From: Paragonimus westermani
Taxonomy: Eukaryota; Platyhelminthes; Trematoda; Plagiorchiida; Troglotrematidae
NCBI GenBank assembly: GCA_008508345.1
Contig: QNGE01002386.1
Location: forward strand, 1-64,000
Length of the DNA: 64,000 bases
Reading direction: 5' to 3'
The notes beneath the pieces are model-generated. The model searched no databases, was not told where the DNA came from, and was given only the letters and a program-made list of their open reading frames with translations. The number at the start of each line of letters is the position of its first letter. Within the stretch, counting starts at the first letter, position 1. The position numbers and the translations under genes are program-made. Shown here in pieces: positions 22,131 to 35,208 of this stretch.

Positions 22131-25100
22131 ATGCCCTCGTGCTGTACATACCGATTACGTGGCTAAATGTTGCTTGTGTGGCGTTGATCCACAGGCAAAA
22201 TGATTCATTTTTTGCGACCCCAGGGAACGGTTGGTTATTATTGTTGTCATATTTCGTTATCCTATTTTTATTTGTTTATGTTCAACTTCCGTGCTGTCTA
22301 CGCTGTTTTATGAACAGTTCAGTTATCTTCCAATCTGTGCCTGAAGACGTTTATATCTAGTGCCTTGTGTGACCCAACCATAGTGTCCGCGGAGTCGGTT
22401 GGAACGTGAATACTGAGAACGAAATCGTTCATTAGCCTGACTCCAACTTGATCTCGTGAACGCCGCATCATGCGACCATATGGCGGTTCGGTGTTTGATT
22501 GAGATCAAGAATACCGAGTCGTGCAACCAGTACATGTTAAGGTCACCATGGCAGTGGGAGCTCACGAATGTTCTACCCAATTGCGTATATCGACCAAGTG
22601 TTTCATCCGCAATCATACACCATCCATTTCTTTTCCAAATCCTTTTCGTTGGGAGTTATCGTGGGACTGGATGGATTTTAATTTTTGTTCACATCTTTGC
22701 TTCCTAATGGAATTTCTCGGTTTAATCACACTTTACACTTTCTACAAACAGCATTTCACCAGTCCACCTTACACGTAACTAACGCTATCAGTTTGTATAA
22801 CCCCGCTAAAGATTATCTGGTTCATTTTCTTTCCTCATACACATTCTGTCTTTGCTTTATGCTGTTTTAATGTTTTGCTCGAGGACAGAATAAAGTTTGG
22901 TGCTGATTTTGAACTGCGACTATTGCCACGATTGTTGCTGAAAACAGACTACTAAGCAAACTGTGTTCTACATTTTAGATCGGAAATAGTGTATGTAGTA
23001 CATGACACTCAGGCTGCGAGTTCAAACGTTACTCAGACTGTTCTTATGGATGCTTTCAGTGTGAATCCAGGCTGCTGTTGATGATTCGGCCGTTTACAGG
23101 AGTAAAAACTGAATAACTGGGACACGTTTGCTGGAATGTTTTGATCCTGAAAAAAGTTTACGGTGCGTTCATGAACGTTGAAAATTAGGCAGACGTGATC
23201 AGTTTGCATGCACTACTAAATTTACCTCTGTGATACTGCGAAATTAATTTCAATTCATGTTTAGCCATGCGTACGTAGTGGTCGGTTTGACGGTAACACA
23301 ATGAAACACACACCTACACAACAGACAGAGATTGCCGACCATCCCTTTAGGGCTAAACTTCTCATTTGGACGAAGAAGCATCCTGCTTCTCAATTGCTTT
23401 CCACACGTAAGGAAGTTAGTCTGGCAGAACTTATAGTACTTGGACTCCTAACGAACAATGGGAATAAACTACAGGTTAGTAGGCGACACCAGATATTTAG
23501 ATTAAAAAACGATTTTGCGTGATGTGGAAGTTTTGGCGACCTGTCAAAACATTTATCTAGGTTTGAAGTAGCCCAAACATGTAAGTTTTCGATGAGTCCT
23601 GATGGCGGCAGAAAGTTTGCTCGTTTCTAACTACGCACAATTTGCGAGTAGATTTCTTTGCAATGATTCACTTCTGGTGTTCATCAACATCAGATGATGC
23701 GTGCAGTTTCACTTGGCCGTTCCGGTCTCACTGTCAGGAAACTCAACACGAATCGAGAATATGATGCATAACATTCCCAAAAATCTTTCACTGAAAGTCT
23801 CATCACATCCATCACCAGTGTGTTTTCGAAGCATCCACAACAAGATGAGTATACTGGGATCTTAATGAAACGTTTTCTATTCTTTTTGATATACTGCTGA
23901 TTCACAACAGAAGCTACTGGAAGAAATCGACAGCAGAAGTGATCAGTATCCATTTTATTTAAACGCAAATGTATGAACGAGGAATGTTCTTTAGAACCCT
24001 ACAGCTACTACTGTCATAGCTACGGTGATGAGCCATCCCCTGTACAGATCCACTGCACCTTAATTAAAGCAAGTATAACTTGGCACAGTTTTACTCTACT
24101 CGTCACCTGGTGGAATGTATTACTTGTTGACTCGTCACTTGGTTTAACACATGATTATCCTCCCTTGTAATGCCATCGCTTTATCGTTTTCCGCCTGCTT
24201 AACCGTTTGATTCGCGTATTAGACTATCGCTGTTCAATAGTTTATTGACTCTCCTGATGAGTTCACTCACGCTTAACCTTAGTAGACCAACTGAAAATAT
24301 ACGCATCTTCTCATCCATGGAGACGCCAGAAGTGAATTATTGTAAACACGCTTCTTCGCAGTGTGTGTTCTAGACGATGATTCAATAGGCGTAGTTTACA
24401 AGTTTGCACTTATTTCAGTTCATGTTTCGATTCCATGCAAACATGAAGGTGACTATTTTATCATTCTGTCCATGTCAATTTACTCTGAAGTTCCGCTCGT
24501 CAACACGATGTTGGGATTATGATTTGTGAGTCGAACATCATGTTCTCATGGGACAAGGTCGTGCCGTTTTTAAGAAGTTTATCACAAGTGTGGCTTTCAT
24601 TGATTTGTTAGACATGGTTCACTAATCCAATAAACCTGTAGAACTGGTGGAGTCCTATCACAATGAAAGACTCATAGTTTGCTTTAAAGTACTTAGACCT
24701 AAATACCTAAGTATTCACCCGTAACAAGTGCATGTAACCTTTAAAACGCATACGATTAATAATGCTGGTTTCTTGCAGTTGACCACATTCACACTTAGAG
24801 ATGTTAACTGTCTTATTCAACAGATTACCACTTAGAGTAAGAGCTAACCATTACCGAAACATTCAAGTAATAATTTGAGTTTGTGTAAGGTCGATATATT
24901 AAAACAAGTTTTCCATCACTGTTTTGGAGGAAAAGATGAAAAAAAACTAAAAGCGACACAGATTGGGACTGAATTACACACCTCCCAAGAAGGACAGTCA
25001 GTCACAATTTCTGAGTTGCAAATGTCGTTCTTATGTCCTGATATTCTGTAGCTTAGTTCCGTTGCCCTAGGCTTCAGTCCCGAATAAGGAAAACGCTTAG

Positions 25101-28100
25101 AGTGACAACCCAAATAATCGATAGTCCAAACTCACTGAAAATACACGGTCGACTTTGTATGTGCTGTTGCCCACCATGTGCGCGTGTATGGTATACTTTA
25201 ACTAGAAACTTAACTTAAGAAAAATCGGATGCTAAAATCTGCACTCAGTAATTGATTTTAGGGTTACATTGCAGCTCACCTTAGAGTGGAGGGAGTCCGT
25301 AGACCAGTGGAAATGTCATATTGACGGGAAAGAAATGGGCGAGAACTAATTCGGCTGTATGAATTGACGAGATAAGACAACATAATTAGCTGGTGTTTAG
25401 GAATCAGAACACATTAGAAGTAAACAAACAGTTTTCCACAAGTAAACTATTAGTTGAAAACTTCGTCATCTGTCGCTCCTATGGTAGGATTGGTGGTCCT
25501 GTATCACCGAATGCGCACCTCAACTGAACATACTTTGTCCAGGAAATCGAAATATGATGTTCAGACATACACACGCACAACAAGGTAACTCACACCTAGT
25601 CGTTGTTTGGAGATGCTTATCTCGTTGATTCGGGCTGATGAGTTTCCACCTTGATGTATCTGCAGAAACCAAGGGGGGACTGGTCTTCTCGTCTGGATTT
25701 CAGGTATTCTCAGAGCCTTGCCAAATTTATCAAAAAATTCCCACATCATCTGCAACATTCTGTGTTCCAATCTACGTTGACTATTAACCAGAAGATAAGT
25801 AATTTGTGCAGTGAGATAACTTTATTTTGGAAGTCTCTGTTCCACAGCATACTAAAAATTTCACGTCTCGAACACAAATATCTGCGACCCCCGTCTGCCA
25901 CGGTTCCATTTTTATCACACTACAATCTACACAACTTGTCAGTACACACTACGAGCTGGCCACTGCTCTCACACTACTCCGGCATCCGTGTTTCTTACAC
26001 GACACTACTACTGAAGTGCGTACTGGTGAAATTTTCATATGTATTGTTGTTTTAACCTATGGCTATAGGTCATTAGCTACGGCAACTGTTCTTTCCTCTT
26101 CCCGGGATCACCATCGATGGCTATCGGATACGACATGATTGTTACTGACACCGGGCTTGACAATCACCATAACATTCACAATCTGACACTCACATTTAAC
26201 ATTCGTCATCACTGTACAGGATTAGATATGCCTGTGAAGGACAGAAGCATAATTGCAAGCGTTCAGAATTGCGTTACGTTAGGCGTACGTACCTCGATCA
26301 AACATCCATCAAATCGAGGCGAAGGCCATATGTCTTAGTGATCCATGTGAACGGAATATCAGGTGACTTGCCAGGCGTATAGAGAAATCGCCAAAAATCA
26401 CTCTTCACGGGCGAACGATGGTTCAACACCGATGGTCGTAGGCTAAGCAAACTGATGCTGCGAGCTAAAAGTAAATTTACCATTTTTTTCACAAGAAAAC
26501 TGTGCATCCGTCAACACCAGCTCACTGATGTGCGGTCTCGCACAAATTCAGAGGACAAGGTATCGACTCAGAAGGTAACACACAGCTAGACAGTTCAAAT
26601 CTCGTTCACTTCTTCTCAAGACAGCAAGTTATTAAAAAAAACAACACTGAGTAAACTTGAGTTTAGGCTCGATACTGAGCACCTGATCAGTGTTCCTTAG
26701 AGTTTCAACTTTCCAGACCTACCGCTGTCAGTTTCGTCTAGTGAAACCGAATCAAGCGTAAAACTACTGTAAAATATGTGACTTTTTTCTTATTGAGGGT
26801 GTACGACAAAGATGAGACGTAAACCTCTGGCGGCAGAAACAAGCGCAAATATAGGTTTGAAGGACCATCTGATGACAGCGTGTGATGCACAGTTGCGAAG
26901 CACTTCCTCATGACAGCGAAACGAATCAACTAATAGTATGTTGACATTTATTTCGTACTTGTTGAATGAATTCAAAATAACGTGTCCAGCGAGTGAGGAA
27001 AGCGTAAGCCCGCTTCCGATAATGGTTTGTTTTAGTGCGACATGTAAAAGTTTGATCAACTTCACTATAATAAATTATCTTATAACCGGGAAATTCAAAA
27101 GCCGGCAAGCTAATGGATAACTCGTAATCAATAATGGCATATGGCAACTGATCTTGGTTAATTTATATTGAACATCACACAAATGATTGCTACTCTCGTA
27201 TTTCCGAAGATCATCCACACGGCTGCTTCCGAATAGGGCACTAGACTGAAACTTTGCTCATTTTTGAGTCCGTCAGCTGTACATATCCTTATCACGGCCG
27301 GAACTAAAACTCCTACTCCGTTTTCATAAGGCAGCTATGTGGACCACTGTTCTATATTAAGTTAAACTTAGTGTTTGACCTTCGGTCACACTTGCATGCG
27401 AGTAATGCTCAGACCATCACGAGATGAGACAGGGTAACTGTTTAATTTTTTTGGTGCCCCATGAATTAGGGTTTCTCTCCAAGCAGAAATCACAGAAATC
27501 ATTGAACCTGTTGGGTGTAACTTTTATGGCGTGACGTGAAGATTACTTGAAGTTGCCCTCACTTCTAACACTCATGGTCTTTTCAGCCACCTTCTGTCGA
27601 AAAGAAAAACTCCATTCAATTTCAACTTTGGTTAAAGAACGTCAGTAGTGCTATTCTGGTCACGGCCCGGAGTAGAAACTATACAAAAGTGGTCATAATG
27701 GACATTTGTGAGACAACCATATTGACCACAGAGCTGAAACTGTCCAATTAGGTGAGAGTGAATTATCATATGTAAACTTTCAGCCACATTCACTTGTGAA
27801 TAATTCACAGATGGCCTGATCGTCTTGAGAGAAGACGCCGTAACTAACCCGTTAATTTTCGTCGATGACACCCGACTTCTCTGCAATTAAAAGACACAGA
27901 GATCGCTGACCTGTTGAACGACAATGTGATTGTTGATGTGTGGTATACGAGTTTGGTTGGTACAAATTAAATGTCATTTTATGATATTGTTCTGTCGAAT
28001 TTTTCGCGTGTTTCTTAGATTCGGCAAAACCGGCGAAAACTGTTTATTTCTAATTTGTATTAAACTCTACTTTTACCCTTACTAATCTAACTAATCAAAT

Positions 28101-31100
28101 GAGCTAAAAAAAACCTTGCAGTGCTATTAATCCTTAATGGCGGTCGTCTTCTAGAAGGCAAGAGCATAAAAACTTCCACAGAAATCCGAAATATAATCCG
28201 TTACCCCCGCCGAGACGCAGTCTACAGCTGGAGTATTGCAGCTCACTCTGTACGGGCTGGTTGTCATCGTGAATTATTGCTTAAATATCATCGCATTACG
28301 CTTCTTTCTAACCTACCAGAGTCAGTTTACAGGAGTTCGATGCCTTAGGTTTTTGTCAAAAGTTTAAAATTCCTCCTCAGTCTTTATGTTGTTCCATTCG
28401 TTTCTACCATTCGGCCCGCTGATTTAACTGCTTACTTGCAAATTTCATTCGTCTTATTAACAGGCCACTGAAATGGTCACTGAAATGATTTGTGAGAGAT
28501 TAACGCTGTTTCCATGTCTGACCCAGTGCAAATCGGAGTGATCCAAACCTTTAAGCCCATGGACAAGCAATCGACACTTCAGTTCACCAAACATCGGTTG
28601 TTGGCAGAACCGAGAACCAGTGTGGAGAAACGCTTGGTAAACACCTACCAAAACTTGTCCAGCGGACGGTTCCCCGATCGGACAATTTGACAGAAAAAAT
28701 TTGAAATAAAGTAGTGTTATCGATCGCTAAGCACCGCCTGGTGAAGTAAAATGTGACTGACTGATCAGAATCATTTCGCGCTCTGTTTTCACCATGAACC
28801 CAACGTTTTCCAATGCACGTCATAGTAAGTGCAATCAGATAAATCCACCCCAATTTATGCATACTTAAGAAACTGTCTTCCGCATTCGACGATATTGCGG
28901 TGCAAACGGATGTACCGGTTTAAAGTGCGGTCCTTTTGCAGTTATTTTGCAGTCTAGAATTTTGTACACTTAATGCGTTTGCAACAAATGAAACTAGAAG
29001 TATATCAAAACCTGCTCCGGCATAAATTGTTTAATGTCAGTCTTTTACTTATTGTATTCAAGTTTAAAACGTTAATTGGCTGTTTCAGATTGTTAGTTCC
29101 GTTTGTTAGCCACATACAAAATTGTCCCTTCACATTGACTCCAGAAAGCTACTAACCTATTATATAACAAGTTTATTCAGTTCGCTTTTTCACTATTTCT
29201 TTAGATGTTCAAGTAACATTTTACCGTTTGAACGAGGATTTCAGTTCGTTTTTATGTGTAACAGGATTCGTAGAATAATTTGAAAATTTACAGGTGAGAG
29301 GAAGTTGAGATCGTTTGCGTGCATCCGAGATTTCGTTGGATTGTTTAGAAAGAAAGAATTAGTCGGTGGATAACCTCAGTTTGAGATGTGTGGCGACAAT
29401 AGGGAAAAGATGGACGGCGAAGAAATGCGTTCAAAGTTTGATGAGAACAATAAAAAGAATTATATCAGCACACAACCACTACTAAAGTGGACTGAAAAAA
29501 ACAGGTAGAACACATCTTCAATCGACTGCAAGAAGTCCGGTAGCTAACCTATCTGAGAACTATGCTTGGTGTTCTGAGCATGTGTTTTAAGAGTATGCTT
29601 GGATGCCGCCCTTGCGACAAATTCTGGTGGTTTGTTCCAGACACTTCACACCAGGACATCGATGAAGTGCTTATTGCAAGTCTAATCGTCAAGTTGATGT
29701 GGATTGCAGAATTTCTCCGTGCGGTTACGTCTCAGTCTGGGCGAAAACACAGCTTCTAAAAGATGATTTCTTTTGAGAGTCTCCTACGCAAGCAGAAGTC
29801 TGCTTGCCATGTAGATAGAACAACATGAATTAACACAGTTTACAGCAGACTGTTTAAATAAGGTGGAAAACTAACTGACGTCAACCGCCCCACGGATTCA
29901 CGTTGCATGTTCTCATTGACAGGAAGACGGACTATCTACTTCAACACTGTGGTAAAATGACTTGCATTGAAGGCTTTAAGTATCACATCGGGCAACTGAA
30001 GTACGGAACTGTCTTTTCAGCCATTCGTGCATAACTGATCTAAAAACATTGTTGTACAGGACCCGTTCTTCGGTAGCCGCAAAATACTGTGCACCAACTG
30101 TGAGTATATAGATAACATCTAAATAATTTCGTGAATAATTTTGCCTGTGTAACTAGGGGAAATCTCCAAAAGCTTTCACTCAATCCTACACGTCTCTTTC
30201 TCTTCAGTTTGCCGAAAGGTTATATATAGATGAACATTCGTTAATGTAGTACTGTCAAGATTTCTTATTTGAACTGATCCGCTTTTGTCCGTACGGTATT
30301 GAAGAACACATACGACCTCATGCTCCTCTCATTTCAATGTTAGCTAACACAAACATCAAGCTGTAACAAATAGCTGGGCACAGAGTTTACGAAACTTGGT
30401 ACCATTTTATGACTCCTGGAACGACTGTATTTAGGATGCTGAATCTTCCCCTGTTTTCAAAGAATTTAGTTGCAACATTTTGTGCGCCATCAAACTGACT
30501 TTGATTTCCTAATAATTTTTCTCCGAATCTCTAACGTAGTATTTGTTTTGAGTAGTTAGATGAGGCAACATTCAGTTTCAAATGGAGTTTCTCATACCTT
30601 GCTCGTTAGATATATTGAATTTAACCACATGAACGTTTATGATGAATTTGCTAGTAACATCCTGTTTAATTCAACCCATAATCCCCGTAACGTACTCACC
30701 AAGTGTGCACTTTATTTTATTGCCAGATCACGAGCTACATAGACCTGCTCATATTTTCGCTTTTTCTCTACCCCAAGCGTTACCTGTCCAGAAAAACAGA
30801 ACAAATATAGAGTTGAAAAGACAGTTGACTAACAGATAAACATATCACCTTTCACTGTTTTTCACCACACTGTGACCTTGCAAGTTGTTGTTTCTGCTGT
30901 GTCCACCGACTGAATGTGCACTGACTTAAATTAATCAGGGCAAATTGATCATGGCCACATATGATGTAATACTCAAAACAAAAGCCATAGCTTACCCCAA
31001 GGCAAGGAATAACCTGATTGGTTACTTGGATTGTAACGGTATTTTTCGTTGGCGCCAATAACCAAAAGTGTTGTTAGCCCAGTTTCGCGCGCCTTTGTTT

Positions 31101-33956
31101 ACAGAGGGCGATTTCGTGATATTTTGCACAATAGATTTTCTAATTGTCCAAGCAAAACCATTGAAAAATTACATTTCATCGATTTGGATCAACTTGAACA
31201 GAAAATCTATTTAAACCTTGAGAATGCATTAAAGTACGGCAATTGCCTACAACAATCTTAGTAGGATGGGACAGCGATACTAATGAAAGGAAAACACCAA
31301 TCGATAAAATTCCAGTTATAGCTTGGCACGAGATATTCCCACCATCAACAAATGGCATTTTTCTAGGTATTTTTGCATATAGTACTTCATTAAAACCAAA
31401 AATAATAATTGATTTAGGCGGAAGCGAATCCGAGCCGCAATAATAAAATCAATTATGAGGATATTACTCGTGTCCCTGAGATCACTACTCACATCAGCTG
31501 GAATTCACTATGGCACAAGAAAGAGATCCGAAATGTTTTGAGAGTAACCGGTATCAGTGCCAATTATTGGACGCTTCAACCCTGCTGGGCTTCATTAGTT
31601 TCACACACAGTGTGCATAGGTGTCAGATTGGTGGTTTGAGCATGTAACCTTTGATCCACATGGTCATGGTTATCGGTCGCAGACTGACACTCATTAACCA
31701 TTCTGAACTAGCTTAGAAGCTAGAAATCTCAAACTACCACTCCAACAGCATTCTTGAAGCTTTTAAAACAGTTGGTTCGAGAGATTATTTGTAAATCTAT
31801 GGAACGTGGATACGACCAATCAAAATCAGATAATCAGGAAATGCTTGCAGTAGAGGTGTAAAGTGTGGAAATTGCTTTTAATGAACACGAGCTTTAAACA
31901 CATCTACACAGCTTGTTGTAACATTTCTAGTTCACTCACACTATAGTGCATGTACTCATCTCACTTGGTCTCATCAATGTGGACAACCACCACTGGCAGC
32001 AACATTGCTACCAAACCAGCACTCTCAAATTAATCATTATTCCACGCTTCTTAGGACGGCTTCGTTAAGAGTGTTGTCGGTAAGTTTAACTACTCCGGAC
32101 CATCCAGCTTGACTCTCCAGTGCAACCTCTATCGTTAACATGTTACCTGAACTAGGAAATAAAGAGCGTGGACAAGCTGGCGAACTTTAAATAGATTTAC
32201 ATATACAACTTCCCAAAAATTTGATTACACGTAAATGGAAATAAACTTTGATTGTTCAACTCTGGATAAGGGAGAAACAGCGATAATTCCAACCTGGGAA
32301 CTCTTCATCTAGAGGAGAAGATTAAAGCCGCTGCTTTATTAAGATACTTGAAAACGATACCAGGTGCAGCGTGAAAAAACAAATGGTATTTAGAAAAATA
32401 CAGTTCAAAGTTAACCTTTTTGAAAAGTTCGGTTTACTCTTTTCAACTCGTCAACTGGACTGTCATGCTTTAATTGAAACTGCTTCAATGGAGACCATAA
32501 TTTTAGGAGTTTAGGTTCTACGATTCACTGAGTTCTATCCACTGAGCTCATCAAAGCTCCACCCACATTTTCACTACAATTGATACCTGTTACTTATTAA
32601 AAGACTCCCCCTGACCCTTATGAGCTGAATTGGTGGAAACAGGGTTCGGTTAACACCTAAAAATCTGTCAAAAGATTATGGGTTAAACAAAAAGTGGGTT
32701 GAAATGTGTGCATTTTTTCAAGTTAGCTAAACCAAAGTATGATGCCATACCGCGGTCTAATTCTAAGGCCACCCAGGATTTAACCATGTTTTCGTCCGTT
32801 TCAAAAGTAGCACACTACACGATAGATTCAGAACGTTAGTATCTAATATGCTTAGGATTTTTATGAGAAATTCAGCTGCAAAATAAACTTAATTCCATCT
32901 TGAATAACTTGTCTTTGGAACCGTCTGGTAAGAAATTGCTCTCCTGTTTTTCTGCAGGATCTCTGTACAACACTTCTTCAATCGCTTGCATACACCAAGG
33001 TAAGTCTGATAAATGTTGGTTGTGTATGCACCACAGGTTTTCAACTCCGGCTAGACAGAAAATACAAGCTGGTCAACCAATATGTGTAATCAATAAGGCA
33101 GAAAATATATCCGATTCAATTATTGTGCCCTTAAAAGTATCTAGCTGGAACATGGTTCGTACTGTCACATTGAAGACACATCCACGTTGCATTGATCAGA
33201 ATTTGGGGTTAATCACAATATGGGATTGCTAGCTACTTTAACTTTGTACTTTTAGGATCATACTAATGCTGTGTTCATCCATTAGGACCATCCAGACCAG
33301 CCGTTTACTCTTCGGCAGCTTTAGCAAACTTCTGAAGGAATGTCCATAAGCAACGAAGCGTTGTCTGCAAACAAACTGGTTTTCAACTATTTTTTCCGTT
33401 AAAACACGTGTTGCGGTTCGATATTCTTTGGATACTTCTCATGCTCGAATTAGTAGTACCAACAGATTTGTTGTTGTACTAGAAGCTAACATACGAAATC
33501 CAAACCACTCTCACATATATAGAGCTAACAGTCGTCTTTGTTCACAATAGTCATGTGTAATTACGCGACTTTAAAAAACTACGAATAGTACAGGTGGACC
33601 CGTAAATTAGTTTGACCGACCTCGTAAGTTGCAAATCGCTTACTTTGGAAACACTAATTGGCTCTTTCAACTTCAATCGACAGATCACCTCTTGCACAGC
33701 GAAGAAAAAATCGCTATTTTTATGTCTGTCTACCGTGGCAGACCAAAGATATTTGTCCACATAGGGCGAAAAAGATGCTGTAAGTGTTGGGGATGTTAAC
33801 TACCCCCAAAGACTGTCCACTTAACAGTTAGTGAACATTTATTGTTTTTGTAAATTCGAATTCCTCTATTTTACCACCGCTTTTATTTCTTGCGCCTATT
33901 CACATACTGGACGCTAATTCGTATGCAATCGACCCAGGACGCTTTTCACTAAATAC

Positions 33957-33991
33957 TGAATAGTGAACATTGAATAGTGAATATTATTCAC
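33957..33991. repeat. Short tandem pair and palindrome
   Basis: TGAATAGTGAACAT is followed by TGAATAGTGAATAT, two 14-bp units with two differences. The second overlaps the palindrome GTGAATA-T-TATTCAC (33977-33991). It is probably replication slippage. Confidence 0.7.
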
Positions 33992-35139
33992 CAGTTCGCT
34001 TGTCGAATTATAAATATGCAAGAGCTGCGCTTGTAATTAGTCGGTCGTTCCGCGTCATAACAGTAAGACACATGTCAAACGAAAAATCTTCCGAGGAATG
34101 TAAGCCTATCCGCGCAAAAGTTAACCGGATTTCCTTGGTAAGCCATACTTGCACCAGAAAACGCTTCATCTCATGAGCGTTCCTGTTGTGTGACACACAC
34201 TCAAACCTTATTCAATCAGGTCAGAGCACGTATGTCTTGAGACACCATTTGCAGTGACATTGACGATCAAACGTAAGTTGATATAATTCACCACAACAGT
34301 AAGAAAACAAACGTTGTGGGATGTCAACACTTTGACACTAAATACTAACAGAGTATATAACAAAGGCGCATGGAAACAATGGTTGTTCAGAGTGAATTTT
34401 TTGGATCAGGAAACCGCTACCACAAGACGTGGACGGCGTGAATCATCAACTTTTGTGTAACCATCACTGATTGTCCTTGCTTGATAAACACAGCTTCGCT
34501 GTTAGCCAGAATTCTAGGTTTCGCAGTAACGCAGTGAACGACCCGGTTGGGTCGGCGTTGTTGCGAATGTGCTTCGCAGTTTATGATACCGGATTCCGTG
34601 TTCAGTTTCTCATTTGGCTGTCCGTTAAATCAGCAGATTAAATCATTTATTTTGGGAGGTGTTAGGCCATGGGTTAACGAAAGCACTGGTTCGTTCTGGT
34701 GATGTAACTGTCAGAGCAACTGCAAGTGAACTGATAAACGAAATGTGAGGCAGAATACTCAGGTGTATCACGTCCAGAGTTTCCATAAACTAACTCCCCT
34801 GGGTGATTATAAGAGACACGATTCAGGATAATTAGTCTTATCAAAACGTTGAAACCTAGATTTCAACAAAAAACTAGTCTGAGGTTTAAAGAGTAGAAAA
34901 TGTTGGTGAGATTTCTGTATAACTGTTGAATAACACCTCCAACACAGTATGTCGGTTTGGACCATATCTGTGGACGTCATCGGTAAAAACATTACCCGCG
35001 AAATATTACAGGCGTCCTCTGGTGTTAGTCACTTGAAATATCTTCACTTTTTGTCGAACCCCATCATATTAACCTTTCAATCAGTATCTTTCAAAAAATT
35101 GTGCAATATTCAGGTTTTCTTCTTGTAAGAGTCATTAAT

Positions 35140-35208
35140 GGTACGGCCAGCGTGCGAACTTTGACCTACCTTTTATGACACTACCGTATTGACCACTATG
35201 CTGATGAT
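35140..35208 (-). repeat. SINE family A, tRNA-like head only
   Basis: Read on the minus strand, this aligns without gaps for about 65 bp with the head of the 54.6-kb copy. The box A region reads ATAGTGGTCAATACGG and the box B region AAGTTCGCACG, followed by GGCCGTACC matching GGCCGTGGC. The body beyond the head (below 35140) is barely recognisable. The copy is strongly diverged, and I infer common origin from collinearity. Confidence 0.6.

Larger units (their letters stand above)
19906..35139. other. Long gene-free stretch
   Basis: This is 15 kb with no supportable gene. ORFs at 20545-20934 (129 aa), 21648-22130, 25651-26055 (134 aa) and 32900-33232 (110 aa) lack recognisable domains and are near chance length. 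About 22360-22620 is somewhat G+C-richer and open on the minus strand for 97 codons, which may mark an old repeat. Size and texture fit a giant intron or intergenic DNA. Confidence 0.5.

Noticed and set aside
22323..22616. 97-codon minus ORF in a G+C-richer patch
   Set aside because: Might be part of a repeat or transposon, but no second copy is present in the window and no domain is visible.
31243..31443. 66-codon ORF with a protein-like sequence (IDKIPVIAWHEIFPPS...)
   Set aside because: Looks plausible by composition but is short, has no recognised family and no clear splice sites. Not reported as a gene.
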